DNA from: Deinococcus radiotolerans
GTDB taxonomy: Bacteria > Deinococcota > Deinococci > Deinococcales > Deinococcaceae
DNA length: 64,000 nt
Reading direction: 5' to 3'
NCBI RefSeq assembly: GCF_014647435.1
Contig: NZ_BMPE01000004.1
Coordinates: 62,001 to 126,000, forward strand
Positions 21,206 to 28,759 of the stretch are shown one piece after another (position 1 is the first letter of the stretch; the number at the start of each line of letters is the position of its first letter). The position numbers were made by a program, and so were the translations under genes. The notes below the pieces were generated by a model. The model worked only from the letters and a program-made list of their open reading frames with translations. It was not told the origin of the DNA and ran no database searches.

Positions 21206-22519
21206 TCAGTCGTGGCCAACGAACACCGGGGCGGCCAGTGGGCTCTGCGCTTCCTGATAGCCCTCCTCTTGGTGTTCGGTGAGGTCCACGCCGCGCGCCT
21301 CCTGCTGCTCGGTCAGGCGCAGCGGCGTGAACAGCGCCGTGAGTTTCAGCAGCGCGAACGTGCCGGCCCCGGCCAGGGCAGCGGCGGCCAGGACACCAAT
21401 CAGCTGCGTGCCCAGTTGCGCGGCGTGCCCGGCAATCAGGCCGGCGCCGGCGGGGTTGATGACCGGGCTGGCCAGCACGCCGGTCATCAGGGTGCCGACC
21501 ACCCCGGCGGTGCCGTGGCAGGCGAAGACGTCCAGCGCGTCGTCGGGCAGCAGGCGGTGCTTGTTCGCCACCAGCCACCACGACACGGTGCTGGCGACCG
21601 CGCCGATCAGCAGCGCCCCGCCGGGCGTGACGAACCCGCAGGCGGGCGTGATGGCCACCAGACCCACGACCGCGCCGGTCGCGGCGCCGATGGCGGTGGG
21701 GCGTCCGCCGCGCACCTGGTCCCACAGCAGCCACGTCAGCAGCGCGGCGGCGGCGGCCGTGTTGGTGTTCAGCAACGCGTACGCGGCCACGCTGCCTGCC
21801 GCTAGGGCGCTGCCGGCGTTGAAGCCCATCCAGCCGAACCACAGCAGGCCCGTGCCCAGCAGCACCAGCGGGACGTTGTGCGGCACGCTGACGAGGCGCG
21901 GGAAGCCCAGGCGTGAGCCCAGCACCAGCGCGGCCACCAGTCCACTCACGCCGGACGCGACCTCCACGACAGTGCCACCCGCGAAGTCCAGCAGGCCCAG
22001 CTTGAACAGCCAGCCGTCCGGGCTCCAGACCCAGTGGGCCAGCGGCGCGTAGATCAGCAGGGTCCACAGCGCGGCGAACAGCACGAAGGCCGGGAAGCGC
22101 ATGCGTTCCACGACGCTGCCACTGACCACCGCCAGCGTGATGACCGCGAAGAGAATCTGGAACACCGCGAACAGGGGCGTGGGAATGGTGCCGGTCAGTT
22201 CGCCCGCCATGTGGCCCAGCCCCACCTGGCTCAGGCCGCCGATCAGGGCGTTCCCGCCGGGCCCGAACGCCAGGGTGTAGCCCAGCGCCACCCAGGCGAC
22301 GCTGGCAACGCCCATGGCCGCGAAGCTCATCATCATGGTGTTCAGGACGCTGCCGGCGCGGACCAGCCCGCCGTAGAAGATGGCCAGCCCGGGGGTCATG
22401 AGCAGCACCAGCGCCGAGCACAGCAGAATGAAGGCAGTGTCGGCGCCGTTCATGCCCGGGGTCTGCGCGGCGGCCACGCCGCCCAGCAGGGCCAGCAGGG
22501 GGGCGGCGCGGCGGATCAC
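21206..22519 (-). CDS. amt: Ammonium transporter (copy 1)
   Basis: 437 residues: signal-like first helix, then 11 membrane helices of the Amt/Rh family, with MTPGLAIFYGGLVRAGSVLN, WVWSPDGWLFKLG and the DVFACHGTAGVVG histidine region of the pore. It carries ammonium across the inner membrane. Its first codons overlap the glnK stop by four bases, the standard glnK-amt coupling in which the PII protein plugs the channel when nitrogen is plentiful. Confidence 0.95.
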   Translation of the reverse strand: MIRRAAPLLALLGGVAAAQTPGMNGADTAFILLCSALVLLMTPGLAIFYGGLVRAGSVLNTMMMSFAAMGVASVAWVALGYTLAFGPGGNALIGGLSQVGLGHMAGELTGTIPTPLFAVFQILFAVITLAVVSGSVVERMRFPAFVLFAALWTLLIYAPLAHWVWSPDGWLFKLGLLDFAGGTVVEVASGVSGLVAALVLGSRLGFPRLVSVPHNVPLVLLGTGLLWFGWMGFNAGSALAAGSVAAYALLNTNTAAAAALLTWLLWDQVRGGRPTAIGAATGAVVGLVAITPACGFVTPGGALLIGAVASTVSWWLVANKHRLLPDDALDVFACHGTAGVVGTLMTGVLASPVINPAGAGLIAGHAAQLGTQLIGVLAAAALAGAGTFALLKLTALFTPLRLTEQQEARGVDLTEHQEEGYQEAQSPLAAPVFVGHD

Positions 22520-22893
22520 AGGTGGTCCGGGGTGAGTTTGGTCTCGGTGACGGGGGTCAGCGCGGCGGTGTCCTCCTCGCCGGTGCGGATGCGGATCACG
22601 CGTTCCATGGGCTGCACGAAGATCTTGCCGTCCCCGACCTCGCCCGTACGCGCGCCCTTGCAGATCGCGTCGATGGCGGCCTGTACGAAGGGTTCGCTGA
22701 CGGCCATGCGGAACTCGACCTTGTCGTGAAATTCGACCATGACGCGGGTGCCGCGGTAGTGCTCGACGATGGACTGCTCGCCGCCGTGGCCGCTCACGCG
22801 GGAGAGCGTGATGCCGCTGATGCCTGCCTGGAAAAGGGCTTCTTTAACCTGCTGCACCCGCTCCGGACGGACGACGGCCGTGATCAGTTTCAT
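22516..22893 (-). CDS. glnK: PII nitrogen regulator (copy 1)
   Basis: 125 residues. PII signalling protein that binds ATP/ADP and 2-oxoglutarate and blocks Amt. The C-terminal signature TGEVGDGKIFVQPMERVIRIRTGEED is clear. The T-loop reads EHYRGTRVMVEF: the position equal to Tyr51, uridylylated in enteric PII, is Val, and the Gln39 position is Glu, so control by uridylylation is excluded. Start ATG 22893 lies six bases behind TACTCT (leaderless); a GTG two codons earlier is possible. Nearly identical to the copy at 24461. Confidence 0.93.
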   Translation of the reverse strand: MKLITAVVRPERVQQVKEALFQAGISGITLSRVSGHGGEQSIVEHYRGTRVMVEFHDKVEFRMAVSEPFVQAAIDAICKGARTGEVGDGKIFVQPMERVIRIRTGEEDTAALTPVTETKLTPDHL

Positions 22894-22899
22894 ACCCAC

Positions 22900-22954
22900 A
22901 GAGTAAGCAGGCGCTCAGCTGAAAATGACAATTTGTCCAACATCTGCCCAACAT
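22900..22954 (-). promoter_or_regulatory. Control region of glnK copy 1
   Basis: On the minus strand, -10 TACTCT covers 22900-22905. Upstream lie the palindrome GACAA-T-TTGTC (22927-22937) near the expected -35 position, and an 11-base direct repeat, ATGTTGGGCAG then ATGTTGGACAA (22933-22954). These could bind a nitrogen regulator; none is identified. Confidence 0.4.
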
Positions 22955-23035
22955 TCTGCACCATTTCGACGCTTCGATGCGATCTGAACGCTGACTAAGG
23001 ACCTTTTTTACCTGCCGGGAGGTACATCAAGAGGA

Positions 23036-23067
23036 ACCGACCCCCGGGGATGCGGTCGGGGGTCGGT
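23036..23067 (-). terminator. Terminator after the second amt gene
   Basis: ACCGACCCCC (23036-23045) pairs with GGGGGTCGGT (23058-23067), a perfect 10-bp stem with a 12-nt loop. It follows the stop of amt copy 2 by about 60 bases; TTCCTCTTG follows on the minus strand. Confidence 0.7.
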
Positions 23068-23128
23068 CAACGTGGAGGTTCGGATTCAGGGAAGGCCCGT
23101 GCAGGCCCGGGACGGGGTCAGAGGAAGT

Positions 23129-24436
23129 TCAGTCACCGCCGACGAAGACGGGGGCGCCCAGGCCGGTCTCGCTGTCGGAGTAGCCCTGCTCGCTGTGGGC
23201 GCTGACGTCAATCCCGGCGATCTCCTGGTTGACGGGGACGCGCAGCGGCATGACCAGACCCACCAGTTTCAGCAGGATGAAGGAGCCCAGGCCGGTCCAG
23301 GCGACGCTGGCAACCACCCCGATGATCTGGATGACCATCTGCTCGCCCCAGGGTTTGCCGCTGCCGGTGGTGAAGGCCAGCGCGCCAGTCAGCAGGGCGC
23401 CCACGATGCCCGCCACGCCGTGGCAGGCGAAGACGTCCAGCGCGTCGTCGGCCTTCATGCGGGCCTTGAACTGCACGGCAGCGAAGCTCGCGGCGGCGCC
23501 CAGCACGCCCACCACCACGGACGCCAGGGGGCTGACGAAGGCGCAGGCGGGCGTGATGGCCACCAGACCCACGACCAGGCCGGTGGCGGCGCCCACGGCG
23601 GTGGGTTTGCCGTTGCGGACGCTTTCCAGGCCCAGCCAGGTGAGCATCGCGGCAGCGGGGGCGATCAGGGTGGTCATGAAGGCCAGCGCGGCGGTCTGGT
23701 TGGCGGCCAGGGCGCTGCCCGCGTTGAAGCCCATCCAGCCGAACCACAGCAGGCCCGCGCCCAGCAGCACGAAGGGGACGTTGTGGGGGACGTGCGCGGT
23801 GCGGGGGAAGCCGATGCGGGCGCCCAGCACGGACGCGGCGACCAGGCCGCTGACCCCGGCGGCGATGTGGATGACCGTGCCGCCCGCGAAGTCCAATGCG
23901 CCCAGCTTGAACAGCCAGCCGTCGGCGTTCCAGACCCAGTGGGCCAGCGGGGCGTAGATCAGGAGGCTCCAGAGGCCGCCGAACAGGACGAAGGCCCCGA
24001 AGCGCATGCGTTCAATCACGGCGCCGCTGATCAGGGCCACCGCGATGATCGCGAACATCGCCTGGAAGGCCGCGAAGATGTAGCTGGGGATGGTGCCGGT
24101 CAGCTGCCCCGCCAGGCCGCCAAAGCCGAAGTTGCTCAGGCCGCTGAAGAAGGCGTTGCCACCGGACGCGAACGCGATGGAGTATCCGCCGAGCAGCCAC
24201 AGCACGCCCACCAGGCCGATGCAGACGACGCTCATCATCATGGTGTTCAGGACGCTCTGGGTGCGGCTCAGGCCGCCGTAGAAGAACGCGAGGCCCGGGG
24301 TCATCAGCAGCACCAGGGCGGAGGCGACGATCATCCAGGCGGTGTCGCCGGTGTCGAGTTTGGGCGCCTCGGTCTGCGCGAGGGCCGCGCCGCCCAGCAT
24401 CAGGGCCAGCGGGAGGGTCTTGCGGAGGTGGGTCAT
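23129..24436 (-). CDS. amt: Ammonium transporter (copy 2)
   Basis: 435 residues, same Amt fold as copy 1: signal-like start, MTPGLAFFYGGLSRTQSVLN, WVWNADGWLFKLGALDFAGG, and the pore segment DVFACHGVAGIVG. It differs from copy 1 mainly in membrane helices and the C-terminal tail. It lies 24 bases behind its own glnK, so the locus holds two complete glnK-amt operons in the same direction, probably a tandem duplication. A different affinity or expression window for each is likely but cannot be read from the sequence. Confidence 0.95.
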   Translation of the reverse strand: MTHLRKTLPLALMLGGAALAQTEAPKLDTGDTAWMIVASALVLLMTPGLAFFYGGLSRTQSVLNTMMMSVVCIGLVGVLWLLGGYSIAFASGGNAFFSGLSNFGFGGLAGQLTGTIPSYIFAAFQAMFAIIAVALISGAVIERMRFGAFVLFGGLWSLLIYAPLAHWVWNADGWLFKLGALDFAGGTVIHIAAGVSGLVAASVLGARIGFPRTAHVPHNVPFVLLGAGLLWFGWMGFNAGSALAANQTAALAFMTTLIAPAAAMLTWLGLESVRNGKPTAVGAATGLVVGLVAITPACAFVSPLASVVVGVLGAAASFAAVQFKARMKADDALDVFACHGVAGIVGALLTGALAFTTGSGKPWGEQMVIQIIGVVASVAWTGLGSFILLKLVGLVMPLRVPVNQEIAGIDVSAHSEQGYSDSETGLGAPVFVGGD

Positions 24437-24460
24437 GGGTGCACTCCTGTGGGGGCCGCC

Positions 24461-24832
24461 TCAGGCGGGGGTGAGGCGGGTCTCGGTGACGGGGGTCAGG
24501 GCGGCGTTGTCGCGCTCGCCGGTGCGGATACGCACGACCTGTTCGAGGGGCTGGACGAAGATCTTGCCGTCGCCGACCTCGCCCGTACGCGCGCCCTTGC
24601 AGATCGCGTCGATGGCGGCCTGCACGAAGGGTTCGCTGACGGCCATGCGCACCTCGACCTTGTCGCGGAACTCGACCATGACGCGGGTGCCGCGGTAGTG
24701 CTCGACGATGGACTGCTCGCCGCCGTGGCCGCTCACGCGGGAGAGCGTGATGCCGCTGATGCCCGCCTGGAAGAGGGCTTCTTTGACCTGCTGGACCCGT
24801 TCGGGCCTGATGACAGCCGTGACCAGTTTCAT
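24461..24832 (-). CDS. glnK: PII nitrogen regulator (copy 2)
   Basis: 123 residues from ATG 24832, which has GGAGA seven bases upstream; an in-frame extension to 24871 is rejected because it runs into the leader. Almost the same protein as copy 1, including EHYRGTRVMVEF without the uridylylated tyrosine. The shared stretch is close to identical at the base level too, more so than the two amt genes, which suggests gene conversion or recent copying. Unlike copy 1 it has a conventional leader and ribosome site. Confidence 0.94.
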   Translation of the reverse strand: MKLVTAVIRPERVQQVKEALFQAGISGITLSRVSGHGGEQSIVEHYRGTRVMVEFRDKVEVRMAVSEPFVQAAIDAICKGARTGEVGDGKIFVQPLEQVVRIRTGERDNAALTPVTETRLTPA

Positions 24833-24885
24833 GGCGTCTCCTTTTTTCCGCGCAATTTGCAGTGACCGCATCCCTGCATGCCCTC

Positions 24886-24928
24886 AGCTTAGGAAGATTA
24901 GCGCTTCTTGTCAAAAATAATTTTGACA
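24886..24928 (-). promoter_or_regulatory. Promoter and operator of glnK copy 2
   Basis: Minus strand: -35 TTGACA (24909-24914), exactly 17 bases, -10 TAAGCT (24886-24891). The -35 is one arm of a perfect inverted repeat TGTCAAAA-N4-TTTTGACA (24909-24928), so a dimeric regulator bound there would block polymerase. The patch is strikingly AT-rich for this genome. Confidence 0.75.
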
Positions 24929-25038
24929 TTTGGCTAGATTTTACTGAACAAGCTGCACCTTGGGACCTCAGGTCCAGCTGTTGTTCTCCCAGATCGTGCC
25001 GACTGAGCCCGAACGGCTGTTCGTCCGGCACCACAGCA

Positions 25039-25069
25039 GAGGGGAGAGGCCACCCGCGCCTCTCCCCTC
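25039..25069. terminator. Hairpin terminator after the DUF4126 gene
   Basis: GAGGGGAGAGGC pairs perfectly with GCCTCTCCCCTC (12 bp) around CACCCGC, 19 bases past the DUF4126 stop. No T-run; read as a terminator from stem strength and position. The rest of 24930-25087 shows nothing recognisable. Confidence 0.6.
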
Positions 25070-25087
25070 TCCAGCTGAGCCCTCTAT

Positions 25088-25645
25088 CTAGGCGAGGCGC
25101 CGTCCCCGCCGCGCTGACCAGAAGCGGTACACGCCCACCACCAGCACCGCGAGCAGCAACGCGGCCACGACCGGCGCGAACACCGCCAGCGCGCTGAGCA
25201 TCAGGCTCGTGCCGTCCTCCACCGTGCTCACCACCGGGTTGGCCAGACCCGCCGTCGTGGCGGTCGCCACCGGCCGCACCGCCGTGCGGGTCGCCTGCAC
25301 ACCCCCGGCCACGATCAGGCCCAGCGCCATGCTCAGCGCCGGGGGCACGTCCGCCACGCCGGTCTGCGCCGCGAACAGCACCGCGCCCGCCGCGGCGTTC
25401 ACCACCCCACCAGCCACGTGCAGCACGTGATCCACCCCAGGAATCTTGTCCCCCACGAAATCCAGCAGCCCGATCACCGCCACACCCAGCAACACCCACG
25501 GATTTCCCAGCAGGTCAAACGGCGCGTTCAGGTGCACCACGTCCGCGCGCGACAGCAGGCCCACCAGCAGCAGCGGAATGTAAGCGTTCAGGCCCGCCGC
25601 ACCCGACAGGCCCAGCGAGGACAGCAGACCGGACAGGAGTTCCAT
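25088..25645 (-). CDS. DUF4126 family membrane protein
   Basis: 185 residues with about four hydrophobic helices and the family opening LSGAAGLNAYIPLLLVGLLS, then DKIPGVDHVLHV and a VSTVEDGTSLMLS block. DUF4126 proteins are conserved membrane proteins with no settled function. Stands alone between the glnK2 control region and the M42 peptidase gene. Family call from remembered motifs; function not assigned. Confidence 0.75.
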   Translation of the reverse strand: MELLSGLLSSLGLSGAAGLNAYIPLLLVGLLSRADVVHLNAPFDLLGNPWVLLGVAVIGLLDFVGDKIPGVDHVLHVAGGVVNAAAGAVLFAAQTGVADVPPALSMALGLIVAGGVQATRTAVRPVATATTAGLANPVVSTVEDGTSLMLSALAVFAPVVAALLLAVLVVGVYRFWSARRGRRLA

Positions 25646-25776
25646 ATCCTCTCATTACGACCCGCGCGGGCCCGCCGTTGCTCCCGCGGCCCTTACGCGA
25701 ATCTTGAGAGCCCCGGACCTCAATTCAGCCGGGGAGGGGCCGCGCCGCCTGACGCGCCCTTCCCCCACGGGTCCGT

Positions 25777-26877
25777 TCAGCGCAGGTAGGCCAGCAGCAG
25801 GTTCACGCCCGCACGCAGGTCATCCACATGCACGGCCTCCACGACCGTGTGAATGTACCGGGTGGGCAGACTGAGGGTCAGCGTGGGCACGCCTTCTCTG
25901 CTGCGCTGGATGGCCGCGCCGTCCGTGCCGCCCAGCGCCAGGACCTCCAGCTGCGCGGGAATGCCCGCCTGCTGCGCCAGATCCCAGAACTGGTCCACCA
26001 GCGGACGGTGCGAGATCATGGTGGAGTCGAACACCTTGATCCCGATGCCCTCACCCACGCGCGTGACTGCCTCGTCCGGCGCGACGCCCGGGGTGTCCAC
26101 CGCCAGGGTCACGTCCAGCCCGATGCCGACCGTAGGCTGCACGCCGTACGCGGCGGTGATCGCGCCGCGCAGGCCGACCTCCTCCTGCGTGCTGAACACC
26201 GCGATCACCTCGTGCCGTGGGGCCGCGCCGCGCAGGGCGCGCAGGGTTTCCAGCAGCAGGAACACGCTGGCGCGGTCATCCATGGCCTTGCCGCACACCA
26301 GCCGCCCGACCTGACGGGCCGTCTGGTCCAGCGTGACCATGTCCCCGATCCGCACCTGCGCGCGCACCTCGTCTGCCTCCAGGCCCAGGTCGATGAAGAA
26401 CTCCTTCACCTCGGGGATCTTCTTGCGTTCCTCGGGGCTGGCGATGTGCACGGGTTTCCCGCCGGGCGTCAGGATGCCCGGCAGCGCTCCGCCGCGCGCG
26501 TGCACGGTCACGTTCCGCGCGAAGAGGTTGCGGGTGTCAAAGCCGCCCAGCGCCTGCACCCGCAGGAAGCCCCGCTCGTCAATGAAGCGCACCAGGAAGC
26601 CGATCTCGTCCATGTGCGCGCTGATCATCACGCGCTCGGCCACCTCGCCCTTCTTCTGATCGCGGGGCGCGCGGCGGGCGATGACGTTGCCCATGGCGTC
26701 CACGCGCACCTCGTCGACCAGCCCGTCCAGTTCGGCCAGCACGAAGTCCCGCACGGCGTCCTCCTGCCCGGGCACGCCCGGCAGGTCCGACAGGCGCATC
26801 AGGAGATCCAGGCGCAGGTCCGTCACGGCGGGAGAAACGGCCGCAGCCGCGTCAGCCTTCTTCTGTTTTTTCGACAC
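25777..26877 (-). CDS. M42 family metallo-aminopeptidase
   Basis: 366 residues. Zinc-binding and catalytic blocks of the M42 (glutamyl aminopeptidase/DppA/endoglucanase M) family are in order: [34 protein letters not shown] and [13 protein letters not shown]. It removes N-terminal residues from peptides in the cytosol, probably as a large tetrahedral complex like its relatives. GTG start at 26877 lies inside the 3' end of pth (26-base overlap), seven bases after CATACT, so it may have its own leaderless message. The first 15 residues are lysine- and alanine-rich. Confidence 0.9.
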   Translation of the reverse strand: MSKKQKKADAAAAVSPAVTDLRLDLLMRLSDLPGVPGQEDAVRDFVLAELDGLVDEVRVDAMGNVIARRAPRDQKKGEVAERVMISAHMDEIGFLVRFIDERGFLRVQALGGFDTRNLFARNVTVHARGGALPGILTPGGKPVHIASPEERKKIPEVKEFFIDLGLEADEVRAQVRIGDMVTLDQTARQVGRLVCGKAMDDRASVFLLLETLRALRGAAPRHEVIAVFSTQEEVGLRGAITAAYGVQPTVGIGLDVTLAVDTPGVAPDEAVTRVGEGIGIKVFDSTMISHRPLVDQFWDLAQQAGIPAQLEVLALGGTDGAAIQRSREGVPTLTLSLPTRYIHTVVEAVHVDDLRAGVNLLLAYLR

Positions 26878-27565
26878 GCCCGCCAGTATGCGCCGGCGTC
26901 ACCGGAGTGTCCTGCGGAGTTCGTCCAGTCGGGACAGCCGCAGCGGCCGGTTCGGGCTTCGGCGGTTCCGGCGGTTTCGGACGCAGGTCCGTCCCGTTGA
27001 ACTGCCCCTGCGCCTCCGCCAGTCCGGACACCGCCCAGACCTCGGCGGCAGTGGCACCCAGGCGCACGAGTTCCGCCAGGTCGGCCTTCTCCTCCTCACG
27101 CCAGCGGCTCAGGACCCAGTCCGGCACCGCCCAGCCCGGGGGCGGGCGCGAGATGCCGATCTTGACCCGCGCGAACGCCTCGTGGCCCAGCAGCCGGATG
27201 ATGTCCCGTACGCCATTCTGCCCGCCGTGCCGCCCACCCATCCGCACGCGCAGCAGCCCGAACGGACTGTCCAGGTCGTCCTGAAGTACCAGCAGCGACT
27301 CGCCGCCCAGCTTGTAGAACGACACCAGGGGCGCCACGGCCTTCCCGGACGCGTTCATGAACGTCAGCGGGCGCACCAGCAGCACCTTCGCGCCCACGCC
27401 ACGGCCCAGACGCACTTCGGCCACCTCGGCGTCCTTGCCTTCCTTCCGCCAGGACGCCCCGGCGCGGCGGGCCAGTTCGTCCAGCACCAGCCAGCCCACG
27501 TTGTGCCGCGTCTGCGCGTACTGCGCACCCGGATTGCCCAGGCCCACGATGATCTTCAGGCTCAT
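26852..27565 (-). CDS. pth: Peptidyl-tRNA hydrolase with C-terminal extension
   Basis: 237 residues. Frees tRNA from stalled peptidyl-tRNA. The first about 190 residues match bacterial Pth: [20 protein letters not shown] with the catalytic histidine, [13 protein letters not shown], and [13 protein letters not shown]. The last about 45 residues are a Pro/Ala-rich tail ([13 protein letters not shown]...) absent from most homologues and probably disordered. It lies eight bases behind the gene at 27574. Confidence 0.95.
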   Translation of the reverse strand: MSLKIIVGLGNPGAQYAQTRHNVGWLVLDELARRAGASWRKEGKDAEVAEVRLGRGVGAKVLLVRPLTFMNASGKAVAPLVSFYKLGGESLLVLQDDLDSPFGLLRVRMGGRHGGQNGVRDIIRLLGHEAFARVKIGISRPPPGWAVPDWVLSRWREEEKADLAELVRLGATAAEVWAVSGLAEAQGQFNGTDLRPKPPEPPKPEPAAAAVPTGRTPQDTPVTPAHTGGRVEKTEEG

Positions 27566-27573
27566 AGCGCGGC

Positions 27574-27993
27574 TTACGCCTGGATGCCTCCCAGCAGTTC
27601 ACGCCACGCCGCCTCGGTCTCACGCACGCGCGCGTCACCCTTGGCGCGGGTGTACCCGCCGCGGAATTCCGCAAAGCGCGTGTCGGTCTCCGCGAACAGC
27701 AGCCCCAGCGCCTGCTGCACGTCCGTCAGGTTGCGCTCGGTGAGGGTGGTGTCCTTGGCGTCCAGCACCTCGTCCAGCGTCGCCATCAGGCCCGACAGGG
27801 GCCGCAGCCACTGGAACTGCGGGTGGTTCATCACCAGCGAGTACAGCTCGAAGGGGCCCTTCACGGGGCCGTGCATGAACTCGTACTCGCTCTTGGCGAC
27901 GTCCAGCAGCGCCGAGTGAAAATGCCGCAGGGCCGGAACGAGCGCCGAGAGTTTCGCGCGCACTTCCGCGTCAGGGGAACGGGCGTCAGTCAT
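27574..27993 (-). CDS. Conserved hypothetical protein, helical
   Basis: 139 residues, probably all-alpha (long amphipathic runs such as [24 protein letters not shown]). No family recognised. The start ATG 27993 lies seven bases behind TACGCT, a leaderless start; the frame runs open to 28785, but the extension is antisense to the next gene and is rejected. It comes first in a probable operon with pth and the M42 peptidase. Confidence 0.7.
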   Translation of the reverse strand: MTDARSPDAEVRAKLSALVPALRHFHSALLDVAKSEYEFMHGPVKGPFELYSLVMNHPQFQWLRPLSGLMATLDEVLDAKDTTLTERNLTDVQQALGLLFAETDTRFAEFRGGYTRAKGDARVRETEAAWRELLGGIQA

Positions 27994-28155
27994 ACCCGCC
28001 AGCGTAGCAAGTGCCCGCCCCGCCCCGCGCGTCCCCGTCCCTTCACGCACGCCCCCACCAAGCCCCCCCATCAGCAGCGGTCCTCTGCGCGTGCCTTGAC
28101 CCCGCGCCCGTGACAAGCTGCAGGTCCCCACCTTCAGTTGCCTCCCGGGAGACCC

Positions 28156-28740
28156 ATGACGGACGACCCGCCCCGTGACCCGCGCGCCCCCGCCACCCAG
28201 GCGGTCACCCCCACCCTGACGGTCGCGCTGCACCCGCCGCAGTACGCGCAGATTCTGACGCTGCCCGCCGCGGCCCGACTGGACGCGCGGCTGGCGCACC
28301 TGCACGCCCGCACGCCCGACGACGCGCTGCGCGCCACCCTGCGCGACGCTGCCCGCCTGCTGGGCGCGCACCTGACCTTCCGCACGCCGGGTTACCGCGC
28401 CGACGCGCACCCCTGGCAGGCCGACACGGCCCTGGTCGGCGTCAGCGTCCGCCGCGCCACGCACCTGCTGCACCTGCGCGCCGCGGCCCTCCACGCACCC
28501 GGCGCGGTCCTCAGTGCGGTGAGCTGCTGGCCGGGCGGCACGCTGCTGATCGCGCGGCGCGGCGTGATCCAGGCGCAGCTGAACCTGGCTTGCGACCTGG
28601 ACCGCCTGCACCTGGATGACCTGAACCTGGACGACCTGAGCCGGCCCGGTCAGGGCGCGCCCATGGCCCTGCACGCCCACCGCCTGCGGCCCAGCGGGCA
28701 GCTGGAGCAGTGGCGCACCTCCGGCTGGCCCGACCCCTGA
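28156..28740 (+). CDS. Hypothetical protein
   Basis: 194 residues from ATG 28156, preceded by GGGAG. Not recognised. It is rich in Ala, Leu, Arg and His, has no signal peptide or membrane helix, and contains a repeated acidic stretch (LHLDDLNLDDLS) near residue 160. Codon use matches its neighbours, so the frame is probably real. It is divergent from the gene at 27993 and convergent with the GGDEF-EAL gene. Confidence 0.6.
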   Translation: MTDDPPRDPRAPATQAVTPTLTVALHPPQYAQILTLPAAARLDARLAHLHARTPDDALRATLRDAARLLGAHLTFRTPGYRADAHPWQADTALVGVSVRRATHLLHLRAAALHAPGAVLSAVSCWPGGTLLIARRGVIQAQLNLACDLDRLHLDDLNLDDLSRPGQGAPMALHAHRLRPSGQLEQWRTSGWPDP

Positions 28741-28759
28741 CCCACACCAGCGGCGCGGG

